Shown: positions 34,516-42,924 of the stretch, piece by piece | Layout of the letters: each line of letters begins with the position of its first letter | Position numbering within the stretch: position 1 is the first letter of the stretch | NCBI RefSeq assembly: GCF_003390335.1 | Contig: NZ_QUOU01000001.1 | Span: 1,178,001-1,242,000 of the forward strand | Origin: Thalassotalea euphylliae | GTDB lineage: Bacteria; Pseudomonadota; Gammaproteobacteria; Enterobacterales; Alteromonadaceae | Reading direction: 5' to 3' | Length of the DNA: 64,000 nucleotides | The notes under the pieces: model-generated | Database searches by the model: none | Told to the model about the DNA's origin: nothing | What the model saw: the letters and a program-made list of their open reading frames with translations, nothing else | Position numbers and translations under genes: made by a program

Positions 34516-35556
34516 GTGACATTTAATGCTGAAATCACCATAGCGGGTCGTCCTATTGGCCCCAATCAGCCGACATATATTATTGCAGAAATGTCTGCCA
34601 ACCATGGTCAAGACCTAAACAAGGCTAAAGAGTTAGTGTATGCCGCTAAAGAAGCTGGCGCTGATGCCATAAAGTTACAAACTTACACGGCTGATACACT
34701 GACGCTCGATTGTAAGCTTCCTCACTTTGCAGCTCAGGGTGCATGGCAAGGTCAATATCTGCATGATCTATACACAGGCGCTTATATGCCTTGGGATTTT
34801 CATGCGCCACTATTCGAACTTGCTAACAAACTGGGCCTCACTTGCTTCTCTTCGCCATTTGACAACAGTGCCGTTGATTTATTGGAATCGTTGCACGCAC
34901 CAGCTTATAAAATTGCTTCTCCTGAATTGATAGACCATCAACTGATTGAGTGTACAGCGAATACAGGTAAGCCTGTGATTATGTCAACAGGAGGTGCCAC
35001 ACTCAACGAAATCACCGAGGCGGTAGCTGTCGCACGTCGTGCTGGGGTTACGGAATTGTGCTTGTTAAAATGTACAAGTACTTACCCAGCACCGCCAGAG
35101 AGTATTAACTTGAGAACGATTAAGCATCTCGCTGACTCTTTTGGTTGCCCAGTGGGTCTCTCTGATCACACTTTAGGTAACAGTGTGCCGATTGCCTCTG
35201 TTGCCTGTGGGGCTCAAGTAATTGAGAAGCACTTTGTAATGAGTAAAGATGATGACACGGCTGATAGCTTTTTTTCCATGACGCCTGATGAGTTATCTGA
35301 ATTGGTGATTGGGGTTAGGCAAGTGGAAAAAGCACTGGGTAAAATTCACTACCCTAGCGAACCATCGCCGCATCGACGTTGTTTATACGTTACAAAAAAT
35401 GTTAGGGCTGGCGAGCGATTAACAGCAGATAATGTCGCTAACCTTCGACCAGGTGGTGGCAGCATGATGCCCAAAGACATTCATCATGCGATAGGGCGCA
35501 GCGCGGTGCGAGATTTAGCGCGCGGTACTCAGTTAGATTGGCAAGACTTTATATAA
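34516..35556 (+). CDS. NeuB/PseI-family nonulosonic acid synthase, set B
   Basis: A 346 aa paralogue of the set A synthase. It keeps the barrel motifs PTYIIAEMSANHGQDLNKA, GADAIKLQTYTADTLTLD, FSSPFDNSAVDLLESL, AYKIASPELIDH, SDHTLGNSV and VIEKHFVMSKD, and the C-terminal SAF domain (CLYVTKNVRAGERLTADN). GTG 34516 was chosen because TAGGAG lies 5 bases upstream; an in-frame GTG at 34492 is less likely. It opens a plus-strand operon with an acyl carrier protein, a PseG-like fusion and an AMP-forming ligase, so its substrate probably carries an unusual N-acyl group. Confidence 0.9.
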   Translation: MTFNAEITIAGRPIGPNQPTYIIAEMSANHGQDLNKAKELVYAAKEAGADAIKLQTYTADTLTLDCKLPHFAAQGAWQGQYLHDLYTGAYMPWDFHAPLFELANKLGLTCFSSPFDNSAVDLLESLHAPAYKIASPELIDHQLIECTANTGKPVIMSTGGATLNEITEAVAVARRAGVTELCLLKCTSTYPAPPESINLRTIKHLADSFGCPVGLSDHTLGNSVPIASVACGAQVIEKHFVMSKDDDTADSFFSMTPDELSELVIGVRQVEKALGKIHYPSEPSPHRRCLYVTKNVRAGERLTADNVANLRPGGGSMMPKDIHHAIGRSAVRDLARGTQLDWQDFI

Positions 35557-35586
35557 ATCTCGTTTTGGTTATCAAAGGGCACTTTT

Positions 35587-35838
35587 GTGATATCTACACT
35601 ATCATTACAAACATTTTTTATTGATTTTCTCACAGAGCGCGGCATAAGCAGTTCGCTAGATGAGATAGATAACTTCAATTTTATGGCATCAGGGTTATTG
35701 GACTCCTTTGAACTATTAAGCATGTTTATTCAGTTAGAAATGAGCTTTGGTATTAAATTGACACCGGAAGAGATCAGTGACGAGGCTAATGCTGATGTCT
35801 GCGGTTTAGTTAACACGCTATTGGCTAAGGCTCAATGA
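35587..35838 (+). CDS. Acyl carrier protein
   Basis: An 83 aa acidic, helical carrier protein. The phosphopantetheine site is GLLDSFELLSM with Ser40 (DSF in place of the more common DSL), followed by the helix LEMSFGIKLTPEEI as in ACPs. It starts at GTG with AAAGGG 7 bases upstream. Its stop overlaps the ATG of the PseG-like fusion (ATGA), so the two are translationally coupled. It should be loaded by the ligase encoded two genes downstream and hand an acyl or aminoacyl group to an acceptor, probably the sugar nucleotide. Confidence 0.88.
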   Translation: MISTLSLQTFFIDFLTERGISSSLDEIDNFNFMASGLLDSFELLSMFIQLEMSFGIKLTPEEISDEANADVCGLVNTLLAKAQ

Positions 35839-37523
35839 TAAATTTTGCAATCAGGGTGGCTAGCCAGCAAGGCATCGGCCACCTAATGCGAATGAAGTGG
35901 CTCGCTCATGCACTCATTCAGCGAGGCTGTCAGGTTATTTTTATTCTTGATGAGTGCACTCAAGCAAGTTGGCAGAATATTACCGATGTCGCGGAGCAGC
36001 TTTACTTTGTCAATATAGGAAATAGTCGTTATAGCCAGCATTCGGATGCTTTTTTTACCAATGAAATATTGGTAAAGCATCAATGTCAGCGGCTGATCAT
36101 TGACAGCTACCAGTTGGGAGTCGAATATGAACGAGCCATCGACAAGCAAGTGAATATTACGGTTTTTGATGACTTAGCTCGCGAGCATCATTGTCATCAA
36201 TTGTTTGATATGAAGTGGTGTGCTGAGCACACAGATAAGCGTTATAAAGATAAGTTACCTGATGAGTGTCAACGTTATTTAGGGCCTGCATTTGCTTTAT
36301 TAGCGCCGGGTTATCGCCAACAGAATTTCAACACTAAAAGTCGCGGTGTGCACAGTAATCACACTATTCGTCAAACAATTCACCCAAGCGCTAGCAAAAA
36401 TCAAAATTTGTTGATTTCACTTGGTGGTGGTGGTGACTTGTCACTGTTAGAGCCGTTTATTTATCACTTGGTTGAGCGAGCGCCTGCGTTACAAATTAAC
36501 TTGGTTGTTGGCCCTCAAGCCATTAATCATCAAAGTGTTGAGTGTGTTGCTGCGGAACATACGAATTTAACGTTAATCAATCACCCTAAATCGCTTATTT
36601 CCTATTACGAACAGGCTGATCTGTTCGTTGGGGCGCTCGGTACTTCTTTGTACGAATTAGCAGCGTGTCAGCTACCTGCGATAACCTTTAGCATTGCTGA
36701 CAATCAAGAAAATGATATTTTGGCACTTGAAGATCTCGGTCATTATTTTCATTTGGATAGCTATTACGCTGCGCAAGGTGAAAAGCTCGCTGCTCTTACT
36801 CAGTTGGTACTACAGCAATTGCCCAGAGTGAATACACTTCGAACATCGGCAAAATTGACCGTAGATGGTTGCGGAGCTGAGCGAGTGGCTGAAGTTTTGC
36901 TCGCGCCGAACTCAGCACAGCATGAACTGACACGCGATCACGTTAAATACGATAAAGATCAATTAGAAAGTAATAAAAAACAAGCCTCTAGAGGCTACAG
37001 TAGCGAGCCTCTGACTGACAAAGTTGCGATTCGGCAGGTTGATGATCAAGATATTAATCGCTATTTGAACGCTCGAAATCTACCTGTTAATGCGCAACGT
37101 ATGACAATCAACGAAGAAATACCGCGCCTGTCACATTATCACTGGTGGTTTACGACTGATCGCGTTTCCTATTTATTGTCAGAAAACGGGCAGGACAGAC
37201 TTTATATTTGGGATAGTAAACAACAAATAAATGGGCAAGATTACTTATACGGTGGTTGGTTTACCGCAGCTGGAGAAGTACCGTTTAATTTGGCAATGCT
37301 GGCGTTAAAGTGGCAGTTATCTCGCAGTAAGACCGAACACACCGCAACTTGGTTGGCCGTTATTCATAAAGAGAACAAGTTTGTGAATTTACTTAACCAA
37401 TATATGGGCTTCAAAGAGACAAGGTGCGAGCAGGCGATAGCGGCGACACAAGTACTATTTCCTTGTGCAACGGCTGCCCAATTTAACTATGTTAGCCTCG
37501 CCTGTAAGGATATTCATCTTTGA
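35835..37523 (+). CDS. PseG-like hydrolase fused to putative acyltransferase domain, set B
   Basis: A 562 aa protein. Residues 1-360 are PseG-like (IRVASQQGIGHLMRMKWLAHA with His16 at the catalytic position, VFDDLAREHHCHQL, NLLISLGGGGDLSLLEP, FVGALGTSLYELAACQLPAI). Residues about 395-560 form a second domain with a GNAT-like layout (VAIRQVDDQDINRYLNARNL, LYIWDSKQQINGQDYLYGGW, EVPFNLAMLALKWQLSRSK, ENKFVNLLNQYMGFKET). It parallels the PseG-PseH fusion of set A but is strongly diverged in the second half. ATGA overlap with the ACP gene suggests the second domain accepts its acyl group from that ACP. The acyltransferase call is inference. Confidence 0.78.
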   Translation: MINFAIRVASQQGIGHLMRMKWLAHALIQRGCQVIFILDECTQASWQNITDVAEQLYFVNIGNSRYSQHSDAFFTNEILVKHQCQRLIIDSYQLGVEYERAIDKQVNITVFDDLAREHHCHQLFDMKWCAEHTDKRYKDKLPDECQRYLGPAFALLAPGYRQQNFNTKSRGVHSNHTIRQTIHPSASKNQNLLISLGGGGDLSLLEPFIYHLVERAPALQINLVVGPQAINHQSVECVAAEHTNLTLINHPKSLISYYEQADLFVGALGTSLYELAACQLPAITFSIADNQENDILALEDLGHYFHLDSYYAAQGEKLAALTQLVLQQLPRVNTLRTSAKLTVDGCGAERVAEVLLAPNSAQHELTRDHVKYDKDQLESNKKQASRGYSSEPLTDKVAIRQVDDQDINRYLNARNLPVNAQRMTINEEIPRLSHYHWWFTTDRVSYLLSENGQDRLYIWDSKQQINGQDYLYGGWFTAAGEVPFNLAMLALKWQLSRSKTEHTATWLAVIHKENKFVNLLNQYMGFKETRCEQAIAATQVLFPCATAAQFNYVSLACKDIHL

Positions 37524-39046
37524 GTACTATTTATCAATTAGTTAACCAACATCGACTGAACACCCCCACGAAAACCGCAATTACTTATCAAGGTCTAACG
37601 ACTAGCTATCAATCGCTGCTTGATGACGTTGATGCTTTCACCAACGGCCTGCTCTCAATTGGGATTAAGCGAGGTAGTAAGGTCGCATTGTTTTGTGGTA
37701 ACAATACTGAGTTCGTCATTGCGCTTTTGGCAGCGGCCAAATTGGGCGCTGCGATAGCACCATTGCCACTGACATTGAAAGGAAAGGCTCTAGCGACAGC
37801 GCTGACAACAATTGATTGCGAATACGTTATTGCTTGGCAACATATCAGCCAGCTATTGCTTTCTCAATCGTTAATCTCAAACAAGCATTTGGTGACGATT
37901 GGCAGTAAAGCGGCAAACGAGCATAGCTTTACTGAACTAATGGAAAGCGACATAAAGCCTCTTTTGGGTAATGATGAGGTATCTGCTGATGACGATTTTA
38001 TTTATACGTTAACCTCTGGGTCTACAGGGGTGCCTAAACCGATAGTCTTTAGTCAACAAACCAAAATCAATCGTGCATTTGGAGCGACGGTCGATTATTA
38101 CCAGCTAAGCGCCGAAGATGTCGTATTAGTGGCTACGCCGCTGTATCACTCCCTAGCTCAGCGCTCAGTGTTAATGCCACTTATGCTTGGCGCTAGCGCA
38201 GTTCTCCTACCAAAATTTTCTGTGCCTGCTTGGTTATCTGCTGTAGAGCAACAACAAGTATCCTTTCTGTTTGCCGTTGCCAGTCAATTGACGGCTTTGT
38301 TGCCTGAGTTGGATAAAGCAAAGCTAAGCTCTGTGCGCGTGATGGTTTCATCGTCAGCAACGCTATCAGCCGAAGACAAACAATTGCTCCTCGATAAGCT
38401 AGATTGTCAATTTCATGAGTGTTACGGCGCATCGGAGCTTGGTGTTGTCACTGATTTTGATATTACATTTAAAAATCAACCGCTTGCTAGTGTTGGCAAA
38501 GCACTACCTTTCGTTGATATCAAAGTGACTGATGAGCAGCGAAAAGAGTTGCCTACAGGTCAGGTAGGGGAAATTGTGTGCCGCTCTTCAACTTGTTTTA
38601 AAGGGTATTACAAGCTTCCTCTGCAAACCGCCGAAAGTTTGGATGAACAAGGTTACTTTTACACTGGCGACTTAGGTTATCTTGATGAGGCTGGTTACTT
38701 ATACTATGTCGGCAGGAAAAAAGAAGTTATCTCTTCTGGTGGCATAAACGTTTATCCCAGCGACATTGAGTCAGTTATTAAAACTCACCCTTTGGTTAGT
38801 GAGTGCGTAGCGTTCGGAGTTCCCGATAAAAAGTTCGGCGAGATGATTAAAGTGGTTTTTGAAACACTAGATAAAACGACATGCATTAATGAGATGGAGC
38901 TTCGAAAGCTCTGTTTTGAGCAATTAACAGATTACCAACAACCTAAGTATATTCTTCAAGTTGAACACTTAGAACGTAATAATTTAGGTAAGCTTTTGAG
39001 AAACAATATTAAATTAGCGTACCAAGCATCAGAAGACGAGCGTTAA
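37520..39046 (+). CDS. AMP-forming acyl/aminoacyl ligase (adenylation enzyme)
   Basis: A 508 aa member of the ANL adenylation family. The ATP loop is TLTSGSTGVPKP, followed by VATPLYHSLAQ, the helix near ECYGASELG, YFYTGDLGYLDEAGYLYYVG, KKEVISSGGINVYPSDIE, and the A10 lysine motif NNLGKLLRNN. All catalytic motifs look intact. It begins at TTG overlapping the TGA of the previous gene. It probably activates a carboxylic or amino acid and loads it on the ACP at 35587. The acid cannot be read from the sequence. Confidence 0.87.
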   Translation: MSTIYQLVNQHRLNTPTKTAITYQGLTTSYQSLLDDVDAFTNGLLSIGIKRGSKVALFCGNNTEFVIALLAAAKLGAAIAPLPLTLKGKALATALTTIDCEYVIAWQHISQLLLSQSLISNKHLVTIGSKAANEHSFTELMESDIKPLLGNDEVSADDDFIYTLTSGSTGVPKPIVFSQQTKINRAFGATVDYYQLSAEDVVLVATPLYHSLAQRSVLMPLMLGASAVLLPKFSVPAWLSAVEQQQVSFLFAVASQLTALLPELDKAKLSSVRVMVSSSATLSAEDKQLLLDKLDCQFHECYGASELGVVTDFDITFKNQPLASVGKALPFVDIKVTDEQRKELPTGQVGEIVCRSSTCFKGYYKLPLQTAESLDEQGYFYTGDLGYLDEAGYLYYVGRKKEVISSGGINVYPSDIESVIKTHPLVSECVAFGVPDKKFGEMIKVVFETLDKTTCINEMELRKLCFEQLTDYQQPKYILQVEHLERNNLGKLLRNNIKLAYQASEDER

Positions 39047-39224
39047 ATGTGTATGCAGCGAATTAATTATTCAACATTTAACACCTAAACCAAATTCAAT
39101 TTAGCTCAGGTTGGCTTGGCTTAGCTTAATCTAGCGGCGAACTACCGAGATGTAGCTAACTCTAATTAGCCTGAGTTTACTTACAAGGCAATCGGCGAGT
39201 AATTGACGTTGCCTATTCCAGCCC

Positions 39225-40394
39225 TTAGCTGCCAGCCCAGTTTACTTGATGCTTAGCGATATTTTCCCACTCACCTGAAGTATCTGACGCTTGTGCCGCA
39301 GCAAATAATGCCAAGCCCTGAGTTGCATGGTCTAAGCCATAAACATAGGGAGAGTCATAGGATTCATTTCGTTTGAAAGCTGATAGGCTATCGGCAATAT
39401 CCGCATAAAGGTTAGCAAATGCTTCTACAAAACCTGTTGGGTGTCCCGGCTTCATGCGGTTGTAACGGAACTCATTGGCCACTATGCACTGAGTTGCGCG
39501 ATCAATAATTTTTCGAGTACCATCGTTATAGCTAATGTCTAATTCATCTGGGTTAAGCTGATACCAGCTTGCACTGCCGAGTTCACCATAAACTCTTACT
39601 TGTAGACCATTTCTATGACCTATTGCGGTTTTCGACATCCACATGCTGCCCTTAATGTCATTTGGGTATTTAAGCAACATATTTACGTCATCAATGAGCC
39701 TGTCGTATTGAGAGTGATTGGCGAACTGAGCAACGGTAGCGATAGGTTCGTGGCCGATAAGTAGGCTGGATAGGTGGTGTAAATGAACGCCAAGGTCTAA
39801 ACAGATTGTCGGCACCTCTTCATCGTGTAAACGCCACGCTTGAGGTTGTGCTGCTTTGCCCGCAATATCCGGTGGTCTGCGAAATCCCTCTTGTGGCATT
39901 TCTAAGTGAATTTTCTGTATTTTACCCAGCTCACCTTGGGCAATACGCTGTTGTAACTCGCGAACCATAGGATAACCGCTGTAATTATAGGTCACGGCAA
40001 GAAATTGTTTTTCAGGATCGTAAATTTTACCTAGCACTGCTGCCTCTTTCGGGCCGCAAACGAGTGATTTTTCACAAATTACATTGGCACCAGCGTTAAG
40101 CAGGACTTCGAGCATTGGCAAATGATCAGGTGTTGGTGTTAATAGAACAAAAGCGTCAACTTTGTCTTGCTCATTTTCAATTAATACTTGCCAATCATTA
40201 TAGGTACGCTCAAGGCTCACCCCCCATTGTCTTGCCGTAGCTTGATTGTGCTCAACGTCACGACAAAAAGCGCCTGCCACCACTTGAAAACGGTTATCCA
40301 TTTGGCTGGCACAAAAGTGCACATAGCCAACAACGGAAGTTTCACCACCGCCGATAAAGGCAAGCTGAAGTGGTGTAGTTGATGAGTTTGTCAT
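39225..40394 (-). CDS. Gfo/Idh/MocA-family oxidoreductase
   Basis: A 389 aa NAD(P)-dependent sugar oxidoreductase. The N-terminal Rossmann domain shows LAFIGGGETSVVGYVHF, VDAFVLLTPTPDHLPML and NVICEKSLVCGPKEA, where EKS is the family's EKP-type motif with Ser for Pro. The C-terminal beta-sheet domain includes CLDLGVHLHHLSSLL. It faces the ligase gene tail to tail and precedes nothing obvious on its own strand, with pseC lying 128 bases upstream. A role in making a sugar for either nonulosonate set, for example by oxidising C3 before amination, is possible but unproved. Confidence 0.82.
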   Translation of the reverse strand: MTNSSTTPLQLAFIGGGETSVVGYVHFCASQMDNRFQVVAGAFCRDVEHNQATARQWGVSLERTYNDWQVLIENEQDKVDAFVLLTPTPDHLPMLEVLLNAGANVICEKSLVCGPKEAAVLGKIYDPEKQFLAVTYNYSGYPMVRELQQRIAQGELGKIQKIHLEMPQEGFRRPPDIAGKAAQPQAWRLHDEEVPTICLDLGVHLHHLSSLLIGHEPIATVAQFANHSQYDRLIDDVNMLLKYPNDIKGSMWMSKTAIGHRNGLQVRVYGELGSASWYQLNPDELDISYNDGTRKIIDRATQCIVANEFRYNRMKPGHPTGFVEAFANLYADIADSLSAFKRNESYDSPYVYGLDHATQGLALFAAAQASDTSGEWENIAKHQVNWAGS

Positions 40395-40522
40395 CTTGTT
40401 TTAATTCCTGTGGTCTGTCGACAAAAGTGAGTCGCATAAGTTGAATTTGCAATTTTCACACTTTGACAAGCGCAAGGCCTTTTATTCAAAGCATTTAGTC
40501 TAAAGTAATTAGCCAAAAGCAC

Positions 40523-41680
40523 TTAGCTTAATAGCTTTTTTACAGTTTCGATAATTTGAGTTTGACTTACCTTGTCAAGGCCAGGAAATAGAGGGAGCGA
40601 GATACAAGTTTGATAGTATTGCTCGGCAACAGGGAAGTCTCCTTGGCGATAACCAAGCTGTTGAAAGTAGGGCTGTAAATGAATCGGGATATAGTGAATC
40701 TGGCAGCCAATATCTTGTGCTCGTAAAGTATTAAACAATGCGTCTCTGTCTAATTTGGACTTTGATTCAACTTGGCACAACATCAAGTGATAAGCACTCA
40801 GTGTCAGGTCGTTTTGCTGCTGACATTTTATTGGGAGGCCTGCAAAGGCGTTACGATAGTTTTGCGCCAATGCATTTCGCTGCGCGACAAAATCATCAAG
40901 TTTATTTAGTTGACTCAAACCTAATGCCGCATGTAAATCACTCATTCGGTAATTAAAGCCGAGTAGCTGCTGCTCATAGCGCCAAGGCTCGTTTGGCGAG
41001 AACTGTTGGAATTGCGTTGTATCTTTGGTAATGCCGTGTGAGCGGTACATTTCCATTTTATGCGCTAACGTTTCACAGTTGGTAAGCGCCATGCCACCTT
41101 CTGCGCTGGTAATGACTTTAACGGGGTGAAAACTAAAGACGCAAATATCACTGAACTGACAATTACCGACAGGTGTGTATTGATATGCACCGCCAATAGC
41201 GTGACTGGCATCTTCAATTATTTTGACTTGGTATTGACGAGCAAGCGCGCCAATTTTCGCCATATCACAACTCAAACCTGCCATATGAACGACAATAATA
41301 GCCTTTGGAAGCTTACCCTGTATCTTTGCGAGCGCTAATTTCTCTGCTAAAGCGCTGGTCGACATATTGGCGGTATTGCGTTCGATATCAACAAAATCAA
41401 TGTCTGCGCCGCAATATAAGGCACAGTTTGCCGATGCAACAAAAGAAATTGGGCTCGTCCAAACGATATCACCTTGGCCAATATCTAAGGCTAAGCAAGC
41501 AATGTGCAAAGCAGATGTCGCGCTATTGGTTGCTAAGGCGAACTTAGCTTGGCATTTTCCCGCAACAGCTTGCTCGAAGCGATTAACGATTGGCCCTTGG
41601 GTGAGAAAGTCGGATTTTAAAACATTAACAACGGCGTCAATATCTTGCTCGGTAATTTGCTGCTTACCGTAAGGGATCAT
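40523..41680 (-). CDS. pseC: UDP-4-keto-sugar aminotransferase PseC
   Basis: A 385 aa DegT/DnrJ/EryC1-family PLP aminotransferase, second step of the pseudaminic acid pathway (amination at C4 of the PseB product). Motifs: SDFLTQGPIVNRFEQAVA, VWTSPISFVASANCALY, IIEDASHAIGGAY and VFSFHPVKVITSAEGG with the PLP lysine Lys188. Its ATG overlaps the pseB stop by 4 bases. It is the only PseC in the window, so both nonulosonate sets probably draw on it. Confidence 0.93.
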   Translation of the reverse strand: MIPYGKQQITEQDIDAVVNVLKSDFLTQGPIVNRFEQAVAGKCQAKFALATNSATSALHIACLALDIGQGDIVWTSPISFVASANCALYCGADIDFVDIERNTANMSTSALAEKLALAKIQGKLPKAIIVVHMAGLSCDMAKIGALARQYQVKIIEDASHAIGGAYQYTPVGNCQFSDICVFSFHPVKVITSAEGGMALTNCETLAHKMEMYRSHGITKDTTQFQQFSPNEPWRYEQQLLGFNYRMSDLHAALGLSQLNKLDDFVAQRNALAQNYRNAFAGLPIKCQQQNDLTLSAYHLMLCQVESKSKLDRDALFNTLRAQDIGCQIHYIPIHLQPYFQQLGYRQGDFPVAEQYYQTCISLPLFPGLDKVSQTQIIETVKKLLS

Positions 41681-42678
41681 AAACAGGCCTGTGAGTTGAA
41701 GGCTTGTATCTGTTCAATACTCATAAAATCTGGGTTGTCTCTCGAGCTGTATTCAAAGCCGTGCTCAACCGGTTTACCATGCTCGCCAATGGCATTAACG
41801 GTAAAGTCGTTACTGCGACTAGAAAAAATAATCGTTGGTGCAATGACAAAATGATCGCTGTATTCATAAGTATGATATGAATCATCAGCAGGACACATAA
41901 TTTCGTGCAACTTTTCACCGGGGCGAATGCCAATTTCTTTTTGTGGCATTGAAGGGTCAAGAGCTGTTGCTAAGTCAGGAATTCTAATTGATGGAATTTT
42001 AGGGACAAATATTTCGCCGCCTAGCATACGCTCGAAATTCTTTAAAACAAAGTCGACACCTTGCTGCAAGCTGATCCAAAAGCGGGTCATCTGATTGTGC
42101 GTGATAGGCAAGTGTTCAGTGCCTTCTGCGATTAACTTCTGGAAGAAAGGTAAAACAGAGCCACGGGAGCCAACCACGTTACCATAGCGAACTACTGAGA
42201 AGAGCGTTTTTTGATCACCCGAGATATTGTTGGCGGCAACGAATAACTTGTCAGAGGCAAGCTTAGTGGCACCGTATAGATTGATAGGGTTAGCGGCTTT
42301 ATCAGTCGACAAGGCAATCACTTTTTCTACTTTGTTGTCGAGTGCTGCCTCAATGACATTTTCAGCGCCATCAATGTTGGTTTTAATACACTCCATTGGG
42401 TTGTATTCTGCCGCAGGTACTTGTTTTAATGCTGCTGCGTGAATCACATAATCAACCCCACGCATTGCGCGACGCAATCGATTTTGATCTCTTACGTCAC
42501 CAATAAAGTAGCGCATACAGTCATCGTTGAAAACTTGCTGCATTTCGAACTGTTTTAGCTCATCACGTGAGTAGATGATAATCTTTTTAGGTTTATAGCG
42601 AGACAGCAGAGTTTGAACATATTTTTTACCAAACGAGCCTGTGCCACCCGTAATTAAAATACTCTTGTTGTCAAACAT
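41677..42678 (-). CDS. pseB: UDP-GlcNAc 4,6-dehydratase (inverting) PseB
   Basis: A 333 aa SDR dehydratase, first step of pseudaminic acid synthesis from UDP-GlcNAc. Features: NAD loop LITGGTGSFGKKYV, RDELKQFEM, VIHAAALKQVPAAEYNP, the catalytic set TDK (125-127) with Tyr135/Lys139 in NLYGATKLASDKL, and the C-terminal EIFVPKIPSIRI. The start at 42678 has AAAGGG 7 bases upstream; an upstream in-frame TTG-type extension was rejected. It is divergent from flrA. Confidence 0.95.
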   Translation of the reverse strand: MFDNKSILITGGTGSFGKKYVQTLLSRYKPKKIIIYSRDELKQFEMQQVFNDDCMRYFIGDVRDQNRLRRAMRGVDYVIHAAALKQVPAAEYNPMECIKTNIDGAENVIEAALDNKVEKVIALSTDKAANPINLYGATKLASDKLFVAANNISGDQKTLFSVVRYGNVVGSRGSVLPFFQKLIAEGTEHLPITHNQMTRFWISLQQGVDFVLKNFERMLGGEIFVPKIPSIRIPDLATALDPSMPQKEIGIRPGEKLHEIMCPADDSYHTYEYSDHFVIAPTIIFSSRSNDFTVNAIGEHGKPVEHGFEYSSRDNPDFMSIEQIQAFNSQACL

Positions 42679-42712
42679 TCGAACGCCCTTTAACACTGAT
42701 TCTCAAAGAGAA

Positions 42713-42728
42713 AGCAAATAATATTCCC
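42713..42728 (-). promoter_or_regulatory. Candidate sigma-54 promoter for pseB-pseC
   Basis: On the minus strand this reads GGGAATATTATTTGCT, with GG and GC separated by 10 bases and a perfect TTGCT at -12, but a poor -24 flank. The predicted start near 42703 would leave a leader of about 25 bases. If real, sugar synthesis would follow the flagellar hierarchy. Confidence 0.35.
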
Positions 42729-42924
42729 AAAATACCAAATTCACTGTGAGAAGAGAATAACTATATGAATCAACAGCACTGATTGTTCAAATAAGCTGCT
42801 AAGCATAGTGTTTTTAACCTGAGTGACGTATTTTTGACTAACTAAGCGTCAATTTTTTGTTGCTTATTTTAATGACCTCGTTAGAATCGATGCATCATTA
42901 TTATAAGTGGCAGTACAAATACTT

